Source of the DNA: an uncultured Oscillospiraceae bacterium
Lineage (GTDB): Bacteria > Bacillota > Clostridia > Oscillospirales > Oscillospiraceae
Assembly: GCA_900756495.1 (NCBI GenBank)
Contig: CAAEKI010000027.1
Coordinates: 1 to 9,677, forward strand
Reading direction: 5' to 3'
Length of the DNA: 9,677 nucleotides
Made by a program: the position numbers and the translations under genes. Within the stretch, counting starts at the first letter, position 1. Each line of letters begins with the position of its first letter. The notes under the pieces are model-generated. The model was not told the DNA's origin, searched no databases, and worked only from the letters and a program-made list of their open reading frames with translations. This document shows, one piece after another, positions 1-6,777 of the stretch.

Positions 1-294
1 AAGGGATTCCGGGCAGAGGGGGAGCATCTCAAGCATCCTCTGTACGTCCCGTCAGACAGCGAGTTTATCCAGACGCTATGCCGGGTCTATGAGACCGTAA
101 CGGGAGAAGAGGCCGTGCTCTCGGCCATTGGCGGCGGTACCTATGCCCGGGCCTTTTCCAACTGTGTTTGCTTTGGTTCGGTCTATCCAAAGGAGGAGCT
201 GACCGTACATGCTCCCAATGAACGGACGTTAAGACGAAACATCATCCAGAATACGGTGATGTATGGCTTTGCCGTCCATGAACTGACCAACTAA
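1..294 (+). CDS. pepV: M20-family dipeptidase (PepV type), C-terminal part only
   Basis: Ninety-seven residues are visible, read in frame from base 1 to the TAA at 292-294; the N-terminus lies off the window. The fragment has the PepV/Xaa-His dipeptidase C-terminal hallmarks. IGGGTYAR (fragment residues 43-50) is the conserved loop of the catalytic domain. It is followed by an FGSVYP stretch and a His (fragment residue 70) in VHAPNE, which corresponds by family knowledge to the last zinc ligand of PepV-type enzymes. The end, YGFAVHELTN, matches the closing helix of the family. These are cytoplasmic zinc peptidases of about 460 residues that hydrolyse dipeptides. The stop codon overlaps the ribosome site of the next gene (TAAAGGAGG), and the next gene is a peptide importer, so the enzyme probably processes the imported peptides. 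The family call is firm; the substrate is inferred. Confidence 0.88.
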   Translation, partial: KGFRAEGEHLKHPLYVPSDSEFIQTLCRVYETVTGEEAVLSAIGGGTYARAFSNCVCFGSVYPKEELTVHAPNERTLRRNIIQNTVMYGFAVHELTN

Positions 295-308
295 AGGAGG
301 AGACTGCA

Positions 309-1970
309 ATGAAGAAGATGAAACGCCTGCTCTGCACTATCTTGGCCGCATCAATGCTGCTGGCGCTGGCCGCCTGCGGGACTACGGACGGTGGAGGAAA
401 TACACCCAGCACCGGTACGCCCAGCACGGGAGATCCCGGAACCAGCGCCCCCGCAGGTGCTACTGTGCTGCGGGGCACCTGCACCACAACCCCGGAGACG
501 GTGGATCCGGCCCGGGGAACCGGTGAGAACGACTTGCTGGTCTACGTCAATGTGTATGAGTGCCTGGTGGTACCCAACGCCGAGGACGGCAGCCCTGAGC
601 CTCAGTTGGCGGAGAGCTGGGAGCCCAGCGAAGACGGCCTGAGCTATACCTTCAAGCTGCGCCAGAACGTGACCTTTGACGATGGCACCCCCATGACTGC
701 CAAGGATGTCAAGTACAGCTTTGACCGAATGATGGCCATTGGCGAGGGCTTTGCCTACATACTTAAGGATGTGCTGGCTGAGACCGTGGTGGTGGACGAG
801 TACACCGTAGAGTTCAAGCTGGCCAAGACTTTTGGCCCCTTCGTATCCTCTCTGACCGCTTTCCGCATTGTCAACAGCGCCGTGGTGGAGGCTAACACCG
901 CCGCTGACGGGATGTATGGTGAGAACGGCGACTACGGCACCGGCTACCTGCTGACCCACTCCGCCGGCACCGGCCCCTATGTGATGAGCTCTTTCACCGT
1001 CCATGACACCATGGTGATGACCAAGAACGAGAACTACTGGAACGGCGGCGTGCCTGAAGCCGCGCCTGACACCGTGGAGATCCAGGAGCTGACTGAGGCC
1101 TCCACCACCAAGATGCTTATGAGCAACGGGGATCTGGACTTTGTCCACGGCCACCAGGACTCCTCTACCATCGCCTCTCTAACCGCCACTGACGGCATTA
1201 AGGTCAATCCGCTGCAGGAGGCCGGCCTGAACTTCTTTATGATGAACATCAAGAAGGCCCCCACCGACGACGTGCACATCCGCAAGGCCCTCTCCTACGC
1301 CTGCGACTATGAGCAGATGAAGTCTATTCTGGGCGGCGCCGGTGATGCTAACGGCCCCGTGCCCACTAACTTGTTTGGCTATGTGGACAACTTTGAGGCC
1401 TACGCCTACGACCTGGAGAAGGCCGAGGAGGAGATTGCCGCCTCCAAATACGCTAACAACTTGGCCGACTACCCCATCCAGTTAGACTACATTGAGGGCA
1501 ACGGTGACACCGGCAAACTGGTGTATCTGCTGGCCTCCTCTCTGGAGGGCCTGGGCTTTAAGGTAGTCATCAACGAGACCCCCTGGGTGCAGTTCTGCAA
1601 CAACGAGGCCGAGATTGCCACCAGCCCCAACGTGACCAACGCCTTTGCCACTGCCAGCTATCCTGAAGCCGGCTCCATTCTGGAGCTGAAGTACGCCTCC
1701 TGGACGCTGGGCAACTGGAACCAGAACGAGTGGATGCAGGACGAAAAGTTCGACTCAATGCTCACCGAGGCCCTGGGCACCGTGGACGACGATGCGCGTA
1801 TCGCCCTGTACGGCGAGATGCAGAAGTACTTGGTGGAGGAGGTTGTTCCCTCTATCTTCACCTGTGCCTCCGTTATCCAGCCTATTTACAATTCCAACCA
1901 CTTTGAGTGGGGCCCCACTCACTCCACCATGGAGTACAACTGTTGCTACTCTCAGTTTGTTATGAAGTAA
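309..1970 (+). CDS. Peptide ABC transporter solute-binding lipoprotein (SBP family 5, DppA/OppA type)
   Basis: A 553-residue extracytoplasmic binding protein that would capture peptides, or a related ligand, and deliver them to the permease encoded downstream. Residues 1-23 are a lipoprotein signal: a basic start (MKKMKR), a hydrophobic core, and the lipobox LAAC with Cys23 as the lipidated residue. A Gly/Thr/Ser/Pro-rich linker follows to about residue 50. The SBP_bac_5 domain starts near residue 52. It includes LAESWEPSEDGLSYTF followed by a KLRQNVTFDDGTP block and a TAKDVKYSFDR block, which are the family's signature region. The length is normal for the family. The ATG is preceded by AAAGGAGG at 294-301, about 7 nt upstream and overlapping the dipeptidase stop codon, so translation may be coupled. 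Codons are strongly C/G-ending, consistent with high expression. The ligand cannot be read from the sequence. The neighbouring dipeptidase and the DppBCDF-like genes argue for di- or oligopeptides, but nickel, glutathione or other family-5 ligands are not excluded. Confidence 0.93.
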   Translation: MKKMKRLLCTILAASMLLALAACGTTDGGGNTPSTGTPSTGDPGTSAPAGATVLRGTCTTTPETVDPARGTGENDLLVYVNVYECLVVPNAEDGSPEPQLAESWEPSEDGLSYTFKLRQNVTFDDGTPMTAKDVKYSFDRMMAIGEGFAYILKDVLAETVVVDEYTVEFKLAKTFGPFVSSLTAFRIVNSAVVEANTAADGMYGENGDYGTGYLLTHSAGTGPYVMSSFTVHDTMVMTKNENYWNGGVPEAAPDTVEIQELTEASTTKMLMSNGDLDFVHGHQDSSTIASLTATDGIKVNPLQEAGLNFFMMNIKKAPTDDVHIRKALSYACDYEQMKSILGGAGDANGPVPTNLFGYVDNFEAYAYDLEKAEEEIAASKYANNLADYPIQLDYIEGNGDTGKLVYLLASSLEGLGFKVVINETPWVQFCNNEAEIATSPNVTNAFATASYPEAGSILELKYASWTLGNWNQNEWMQDEKFDSMLTEALGTVDDDARIALYGEMQKYLVEEVVPSIFTCASVIQPIYNSNHFEWGPTHSTMEYNCCYSQFVMK

Positions 1971-1991
1971 TATACCCTATAGAAGAACATG

Positions 1992-2027
1992 CGTCAGGGC
2001 CAGAGGCGGGTGCTTCTGGCCCTGACG
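1992..2027 (+). promoter_or_regulatory. Intercistronic hairpin between binding-protein and permease genes
   Basis: The 71-nt gap between the binding-protein stop and the permease start contains a near-perfect inverted repeat. CGTCAGGGCCAGA (1992-2004) is exactly complementary to 2015-2027. The stem continues through a G-U pair and two more pairs to a GGGT tetraloop (2008-2011), giving 16 bp in all. No T-run follows; the permease ribosome site (AAGGAG, 2031-2036) begins four bases after the stem. It is therefore unlikely to be a classical Rho-independent terminator. Hairpins in this position in binding-protein operons commonly protect the upstream message from 3' exonuclease decay and lower permease expression. 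That role is inferred here. Confidence 0.7.
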
Positions 2028-2041
2028 GGTAAGGAGCCGCT

Positions 2042-3064
2042 ATGCGAAAAACGCTCGTCGCTATTTTAAAAAAGCTGCTGCATACCATTATCTTGCTTTT
2101 GGTGCTCTCCTTTGTGGTGTTCTCTTTCATCCGTCTGATTCCCGGCGATCCGGTCAAAATCTCAATGGGCCCGATGACGCCGGAGGAGACCATCGCGCAG
2201 AAACGCAGCGAACTGTATTTTGACCGCGCCCTGCCGATTCAATGGGCTCACTGGCTCAAGGGCGTGATCACCGAGGGAGATTTCGGCGAGTCCCTGTTTA
2301 CCCACCGCAACGTCGCCGAGGACATTAAGCTGTACCTGCCCAAGAGCCTTGAGCTGGTCTTTTACTGCGCCATTCTCATCCTGGTTGTGGGAGTGGCGGT
2401 CGGCACATTGTCGGCCATTTTTAAAAATTCGTGGCTGGACAACCTGATCCGGTTTGTATCCTATCTGGGGGTCTGTACACCGGCCTACGCCATAGGCGTA
2501 CTGTTGCTGCTGGTTTTCAGCTTTACGCTTGGCCTCTTCCCAATCGGAGGAATGCCCACAATTCCGGATAACTATGTGCGTACCGGCATGATGGGACTGG
2601 ACTGTCTGCTGGTTGGCGACATTGCGCTTTTCGGCCAAGTGCTCAAGTGTATGGTGCTGCCCTGCCTGAGCCTCTCCCTGGGCAGCATCTCCTATATGGC
2701 CCGTATTCACCGCGGTGCCATGGCGGAGAATATCAATGCAGACTATATTGCCTTTGCACAGGTGGCGGGTGTCAGCCGCGGAAAGCTGGTTATGAAGCAT
2801 CTGATGAAGCCCTCCTTTATTCCCACACTGACAATCTACGGCCTGCAGGTGGCCTCTTTGATGGGCAATGCCTTTATCATCGAGGTAATTTTCCGCTATC
2901 CAGGATTTTCGCAGTACAGTCTGAACGTGATCCAGAACAAGGATCCTTACGGTATTGTGGCCGTCACCTTTGTATTCGGCATCATCTTTGCCGTAGTCAA
3001 TGCGCTGGTGGATATCGGCGTTGCTTTCCTGGATCCGAGAATCCGCATCAACACATCGGAGTGA
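2042..3064 (+). CDS. dppB: Peptide ABC transporter permease, DppB/OppB type
   Basis: A 340-residue inner-membrane subunit with six predicted membrane segments, at about 11-31, 102-125, 134-161, 202-220, 262-285 and 303-327. RLIPGDP (31-37) after the first segment is characteristic of the family, as is GDFGESL (79-85) in the outer loop. The cytoplasmic coupling (EAA) loop lies near residues 234-262 (AFAQVAGVSRGKLVMKH), where the family's conserved AxxxG step appears as AGVSRG. The C-terminus ends in LDPRIR, also typical. It pairs with the DppC-type subunit to form the translocation path. The start is set by AAGGAG at 2031-2036, 5 nt upstream. The next gene starts 6 nt after the stop. The symbol reflects family membership; OppB or AppB naming would be equally defensible. 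Confidence 0.92.
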   Translation: MRKTLVAILKKLLHTIILLLVLSFVVFSFIRLIPGDPVKISMGPMTPEETIAQKRSELYFDRALPIQWAHWLKGVITEGDFGESLFTHRNVAEDIKLYLPKSLELVFYCAILILVVGVAVGTLSAIFKNSWLDNLIRFVSYLGVCTPAYAIGVLLLLVFSFTLGLFPIGGMPTIPDNYVRTGMMGLDCLLVGDIALFGQVLKCMVLPCLSLSLGSISYMARIHRGAMAENINADYIAFAQVAGVSRGKLVMKHLMKPSFIPTLTIYGLQVASLMGNAFIIEVIFRYPGFSQYSLNVIQNKDPYGIVAVTFVFGIIFAVVNALVDIGVAFLDPRIRINTSE

Positions 3065-3070
3065 TAGCGT

Positions 3071-3976
3071 ATGATGACAAAAGAACTGAAAGCCACCGCG
3101 GCGATGGAGCAGGGCCAGAATCCCAGAATTGAGTCGCTGAAGAAGAGCTGGTACAAGTTTTCCCGCAATCCACTGTCCATGCTGGGCCTGATTGTAGTGC
3201 TGCTGGTTATCTTTGTGGCTATCTTTGCGCCGTATATCGTTCCCTATCCGGAGGATGCCGGACTGACAACCAACATTGTTGAGGCCTTCCAGGGGCCCAG
3301 CGCCTCTCACCTGGCAGGTACTGACGAGTACGGCAGGGATGTATTCAGCCGTATGCTCATCGGTACCCGCTCCTCTCTGGTCATCGGTCTGCTGGTACTT
3401 GCCATCTCGGTGCCTCTGGGCGTTATCCTGGGCCTTATCGCCGGGTACTACAAGGGGAAACTGATCTCCAAGCTCATCATGTGGGTGACTGAGCTTTTCA
3501 TGGCGATCCCACCTCTGATTTTGGCTATGGTGGTCTGCACGATGTTTACCAACGGTTACCTCTTCGCGGCCATCGGCATCGCGGTTGCCTGGTGGCCCTG
3601 GTATACCCGCATGACCTATAACATGGTGACATCCCTGTCCAATGAGCTGTATATTGTCTATACGGAGCTGTCCGGCGTCAAGGTACTGAAGATTCTCCTG
3701 AGCGAGATGCTCCCCAATATCACCTCCTCCATTGTGACAAAGATGAGTTTGGATATGGGCAGTATTATCCTTACAGCCTCCAGTATGAGCTTTGTGGGCC
3801 TGGGCGTGCAGCCCCCCGAGCCCTCTCTGGGCGCTATGGTGTCCGACGGTATCGCTTATCTGCCCGAGTTCTGGTGGCTGACGGTAATGCCCGCCGCCGT
3901 AGTGGTTCTGATCGTGCTGGGCTTCAACCTGCTGGGCGACGGCTTGAACGACGTCCTGTCCGTGGAGGAGAAGTGA
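3071..3976 (+). CDS. dppC: Peptide ABC transporter permease, DppC/OppC type
   Basis: A 301-residue second permease subunit. The N-terminal OppC_N region shows a basic segment (YKFSRNPLSMLG, 28-39) before membrane segment 1 (about 37-57), ending in APYIVPYP. The family hallmark GPSASHLAGTDEYGRDVFSR occupies residues 75-94. Further hydrophobic segments lie near 102-125, 143-158, 163-178, 228-244 and 268-288. The coupling loop around 198-216 reads ELSGVKVLKILLSEMLPN. LPN is conserved, but the loop is less canonical than the usual AARALG version. The C-terminal LLGDGLNDVLS (287-297) is typical. The first ATG of an ATGATG pair is chosen because GGAG (3058-3061) is 9 nt upstream; the second ATG at 3074 is possible. 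The ATPase gene follows after a single base, so this is one transcriptional unit. Confidence 0.92.
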   Translation: MMTKELKATAAMEQGQNPRIESLKKSWYKFSRNPLSMLGLIVVLLVIFVAIFAPYIVPYPEDAGLTTNIVEAFQGPSASHLAGTDEYGRDVFSRMLIGTRSSLVIGLLVLAISVPLGVILGLIAGYYKGKLISKLIMWVTELFMAIPPLILAMVVCTMFTNGYLFAAIGIAVAWWPWYTRMTYNMVTSLSNELYIVYTELSGVKVLKILLSEMLPNITSSIVTKMSLDMGSIILTASSMSFVGLGVQPPEPSLGAMVSDGIAYLPEFWWLTVMPAAVVVLIVLGFNLLGDGLNDVLSVEEK

Positions 3977-3977
3977 C

Positions 3978-4964
3978 ATGGAGAATAAAGATCTCGCACT
4001 AAAGATTCAGAACCTGTCTGTGAAATATAAGGTGTACGAAGGTGTGCTGGAGGTAATCCCAGGTCTGAGCCTGCATGTAAATCAGGCCGAGCGGGTGGGC
4101 CTTATCGGGGAGGCAGGATGCGGCAAGACCACTGTGCTGAAATCCGCCGCCGCCGTGCTGCAGAGCCCTCCGGCCATTGTCCACAAGGATGCCATTGAGG
4201 TGTGCGGCCTTTCGGTGGACGGTAAGAAAGGGGTGCGCAGTGTGCGCAGGAACGTGTCCATGATTTTTCAGGATCCGTCCAGTTCCCTGAATCCTACACT
4301 GAAAATTTCGACACAGATGACTGATATCTTAAAAAGTCAATTTCCCGGCAAAGGTAAGGCGGAATACCGCCAGATGATGCTGGACGCACTGGACTCGGTA
4401 TCCATGCCTGCGCCCGAGCGGGTGCTGGGCAGCTATCCGGTCCAGCTCTCTGGCGGCATGCGGCAGCGGGTATGCATTGCCATGGCCCTGATGAAGGATA
4501 CTGAGCTGATGCTGGCCGACGAGCCCACCACAGCCTTGGATGTGACCATTGAGGAGCAAATCTTGGACCTGCTGGACAAGCTGGTGCGTGAGAAGAAAAA
4601 ATCCCTGGTCCTGGTCAGCCATGCCTTGGGTGCCATTCGAAAGATCACCGATCGAGTATACGTCATGTATGCCGGCAACGTAGTGGAAGTAGGGAAGACA
4701 AAGGAAGTGTTTGAGCGGCCGCGGCACCCCTATACCATCGGCCTTTTGGCTGCCACGCCCACGCTGGTGGGTAACGGTATTGCCGACGGCATAGCGGGAG
4801 ACATCCCCAGCTATATCAATCCGCCAAAGGGCTGCCGCTTTGCCGCACGATGCCCCCGCTGCACCCCGGAGTGCCGGGAGACAGTTCCTGTCTTGAAGGA
4901 CGTGCCGGAGCGGGAGAACTGGCAGGTAGCCTGTCACCACCCGGGAGAGGAGGGGGCGGTATGA
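3978..4964 (+). CDS. dppD: Peptide ABC transporter ATPase, DppD/OppD type
   Basis: A 328-residue cytoplasmic nucleotide-binding subunit that would power the importer together with the DppF-type partner. Motifs in order: Walker A GEAGCGKT (44-51); Q-loop FQDP with Gln98; ABC signature LSGGMRQR (157-164), the form usual for OppD; Walker B LMLADEP with catalytic Glu182; H-loop His215 in VSHALG, where the family normally has HD rather than HA. The C-terminal oligo_HPY region starts at HPYT (250-253). It carries Cys286, Cys292, Cys299 and Cys319, the spacing seen in DppD/OppD proteins that bind an iron-sulfur cluster, plus an extra Cys295. The start codon lies one base after the upstream stop, with GAGGAGAAG inside the upstream gene as ribosome site. 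The 3' end overlaps the next gene by ATGA. Confidence 0.94.
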   Translation: MENKDLALKIQNLSVKYKVYEGVLEVIPGLSLHVNQAERVGLIGEAGCGKTTVLKSAAAVLQSPPAIVHKDAIEVCGLSVDGKKGVRSVRRNVSMIFQDPSSSLNPTLKISTQMTDILKSQFPGKGKAEYRQMMLDALDSVSMPAPERVLGSYPVQLSGGMRQRVCIAMALMKDTELMLADEPTTALDVTIEEQILDLLDKLVREKKKSLVLVSHALGAIRKITDRVYVMYAGNVVEVGKTKEVFERPRHPYTIGLLAATPTLVGNGIADGIAGDIPSYINPPKGCRFAARCPRCTPECRETVPVLKDVPERENWQVACHHPGEEGAV

Positions 4965-5923
4965 GCGACAACGTGATACAGATTAAAGAGCTCACCAAGC
5001 AGTTCAGAACAAAGTTTGGAACTCTGACTGCTGTGGACAAGGTAAGCTTCGACATCCGTAAAGGGGAGAACTTTGGACTGGTGGGGGAGTCCGGCTCTGG
5101 AAAATCCACCATTGGCTCTATGCTGGTAGGAACATACGGTCCTACCGCGGGCTCCATTACATTTCAGGGAGATATCGACATCAGCCGCTCCAGCAAATCC
5201 AGGGAGCCTGCGCTCAAAAAAAAGATTCAACTGGTGTTTCAGGATCCCGGCGGATCCCTGAATCCCCGCAAGACCATCCGGCAGATCCTCTCCGTGCCTA
5301 TTGAACTGTACGCAGAGAAGCGCCTGTCCAACGCGGAAGTTGAGAGCCGTATCAAGGGGGTTCTGGAGCAGGTTGGTCTGCCTGTTCACTATCTGGACAA
5401 ATATCCCCGGGCGATTGGCGGCGGAGAAAAACAGCTCGTGTGCGTAGCACGGGCCCTGGCGGCCAATCCCGAGTTTATTGTCCTGGACGAGCCTACCTCC
5501 GCCCTTGACGTATCCATTCAGGCCAAGATTACCAATAAGCTCATCGAGCTCCAGCGAAAAAACAACCTGTCGTATCTCTTCATTACCCATAACCTCTGTT
5601 TGGTACGCAACATGTGCGACCGGCTGGCCGTCATGTACTTGGGCAGCATCTGTGAATACGCCGATACGGCGGAATTTTTCGAGAATCCCCGCCACCCCTA
5701 TACGCAGATGCTCCTGGCTTCCATCCCGGTGCTCAGCGACGAGGAGGAGAAGCTGAAGCCGCAGAAGATTAAATCGGTGGGAGAGATTCCAAGTCCACTA
5801 CATAAGCCTTCCGGCTGTCCGTTTCACCCCCGTTGTCCCTTTAAAGCGGATATCTGTACCCAGGAGGTCCCGCAGATGCGGGAGATCTCTCCAGGACACT
5901 TTGCCTGCTGTCACTGCATTTGA
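4961..5923 (+). CDS. dppF: Peptide ABC transporter ATPase, DppF/OppF type, with degenerate signature motif
   Basis: A 320-residue ATPase subunit. The start at 4961 is preferred over an in-frame ATG at 4850 because it sits behind GGGAGAGGAGG, overlaps the upstream stop as ATGA, and begins where family homology begins (VIQIKELTKQF). Motifs: Walker A GESGSGKST (42-50); Q-loop FQDP with Gln94; Walker B FIVLDEP with Glu177; H-loop His210 in FITHNL. The ABC signature, normally LSGGQ or FSGGQ, reads IGGGE (152-156) in AIGGGEKQLVCVARAL. The conserved Ser is Gly and the final Gln is Glu. The C-terminal oligo_HPY region (HPYT, 245-248) has Cys286, Cys292 and Cys299 in cluster-like spacing and ends in ACCHCI, adding Cys316, 317 and 319. 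As the last gene of the operon it is followed directly by an intrinsic terminator. Family assignment is firm; the functional effect of the signature change is inferred. Confidence 0.93.
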   Translation: MSDNVIQIKELTKQFRTKFGTLTAVDKVSFDIRKGENFGLVGESGSGKSTIGSMLVGTYGPTAGSITFQGDIDISRSSKSREPALKKKIQLVFQDPGGSLNPRKTIRQILSVPIELYAEKRLSNAEVESRIKGVLEQVGLPVHYLDKYPRAIGGGEKQLVCVARALAANPEFIVLDEPTSALDVSIQAKITNKLIELQRKNNLSYLFITHNLCLVRNMCDRLAVMYLGSICEYADTAEFFENPRHPYTQMLLASIPVLSDEEEKLKPQKIKSVGEIPSPLHKPSGCPFHPRCPFKADICTQEVPQMREISPGHFACCHCI

Positions 5924-5928
5924 ACGGC

Positions 5929-5976
5929 AAACGGCAGGGCGCTGATGGTTGTAAACCGGCGCCCTGCCGTTTTTTC
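5929..5976 (+). terminator. Intrinsic terminator of the peptide transporter operon
   Basis: Five bases after the ATPase stop codon, ACGGCAGGGCGC (5931-5942) pairs perfectly with 5959-5970, extended by two A-T pairs at 5929-5930/5971-5972. The loop contains a small GGTT/AACC stem. The right arm runs into a six-T tract (5970-5975). This is a classical Rho-independent terminator and separates the operon from the regulator genes that follow. Confidence 0.92.
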
Positions 5977-6018
5977 TATCCCGGATATTCCGGCAGGAGA
6001 AAATATTTTGCTGGCAAA

Positions 6019-6047
6019 TTGCTTCTTCGCCCTGGATATGCTATGAT
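6019..6047 (+). promoter_or_regulatory. Putative sigma-A promoter (extended -10) of the two-component genes
   Basis: A -10 hexamer TATGAT (6042-6047, one mismatch to TATAAT) is preceded by TG one base upstream (6039-6040), forming an extended -10. A weak -35, TTGCTT (6019-6024), lies at the ideal 17-nt spacing. The site falls between the operon terminator and the regulator ribosome site, about 40 nt upstream of the start codon, as expected for an independent transcript. It was identified by eye only. Confidence 0.55.
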
Positions 6048-6087
6048 GAAAGCCGCACAGGCAGGATTCCTGATGGGGAGGTGTATC

Positions 6088-6777
6088 ATGAAGGCATTGG
6101 TGGTGGAGGACGACCGTGTGCTGTCGGGCAATATCTGCGAGAGTATTAAGCATCTGTTCGAGGTGGAGCAGGCCTACGACGGCCGGGAGGGCCTGCAAAA
6201 GATTCTGCATAATGAGTATGACGTGGTAATCATGGATGTGATGATGCCCAATATGGACGGCTACGATGTGACCCGGGAAGTCCGTTCCAACGGCGTGACG
6301 GTACCCATCCTGATTCTGACTGCGCTGGATCAAGTGGCCGATAAAGTAAAGGGGCTCAAGTCAGGCGCGGACGATTATCTGGCAAAACCGTTCGATATTG
6401 ATGAACTGCAGGCCCGCCTGGAGGCTCTGGTCCGCCGCAGCAAGACGGGATATAAGGAAGGAAATACCCTGAGCTTTCTGGAGCTCACCCTCAATTTAAG
6501 TACCCGAGTTGCCTCCATCCGGGGGGAGAAGCTGGATCTTCATGGAAAGCAGTTTGACCTGTTGGAATATTTGGTAAGCAATAAAAACATCATACTGCAT
6601 AAGGAACGGATTTTTCAGCGGGTGTGGGGGTTCTTTTCCTCCACTAGCTTTTCGGTGGTAGAGGTGTATGCAAGCCAGGTGCGCAAGGTGCTCAAGGAGT
6701 ATGGTTACGATAAGTACCTGAAGACGGTGCGGGGGCTCGGCTATATCCTTACCGATGACAGTGAGCTCTATGAATAG
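6088..6777 (+). CDS. OmpR/PhoB-family DNA-binding response regulator
   Basis: A 229-residue cytoplasmic transcription factor, the output half of a two-component system. The N-terminal receiver domain (about 1-115) has the acidic pocket EDD (7-9), phospho-acceptor Asp50 in VVIMDVMMPNMDG, switch Thr78 in LILTAL and Lys100 in YLAKPFD. The C-terminal winged helix (about 128-224) contains LDLHGKQFDLLEYL, the basic recognition-helix region, and a closing hairpin YLKTVRGLGYIL, all typical of OmpR-type effectors. The ATG at 6088 is chosen over earlier in-frame ATGs (6043, 6046, 6073) because GGGGAGG lies 6 nt upstream and the receiver domain starts immediately at MKALVVEDD. The earliest ATGs overlap the putative -10. 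The kinase gene overlaps its 3' end. Targets are unknown; the flanking transporter genes are natural candidates. Confidence 0.95.
   Translation: MKALVVEDDRVLSGNICESIKHLFEVEQAYDGREGLQKILHNEYDVVIMDVMMPNMDGYDVTREVRSNGVTVPILILTALDQVADKVKGLKSGADDYLAKPFDIDELQARLEALVRRSKTGYKEGNTLSFLELTLNLSTRVASIRGEKLDLHGKQFDLLEYLVSNKNIILHKERIFQRVWGFFSSTSFSVVEVYASQVRKVLKEYGYDKYLKTVRGLGYILTDDSELYE

Noticed and set aside
351..1154. A 267-codon minus-strand frame antisense to the first binding-protein gene
   Set aside because: It is also a His/Gly/Gln-rich shadow of GC-biased codons. It shows no recognisable domain and contradicts a well-supported sense gene.
2162..3979. A 605-codon open frame on the minus strand, antisense to both permease genes
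   Set aside because: It is long but rich in His, Gln and Gly, as expected from reading CTG, GTG, ATG and GCC codons of hydrophobic permeases backwards. Both permease genes share one frame, so the shadow runs on across their junction. The sense-strand proteins have clear family motifs throughout.
4850..4960. An upstream ATG that would lengthen the DppF-type ATPase by 37 residues
   Set aside because: The extension lies inside the DppD-type coding sequence in another frame, has low-complexity Gly/Pro content and no family similarity. The ATG at 4961 has a strong ribosome site and an ATGA overlap.
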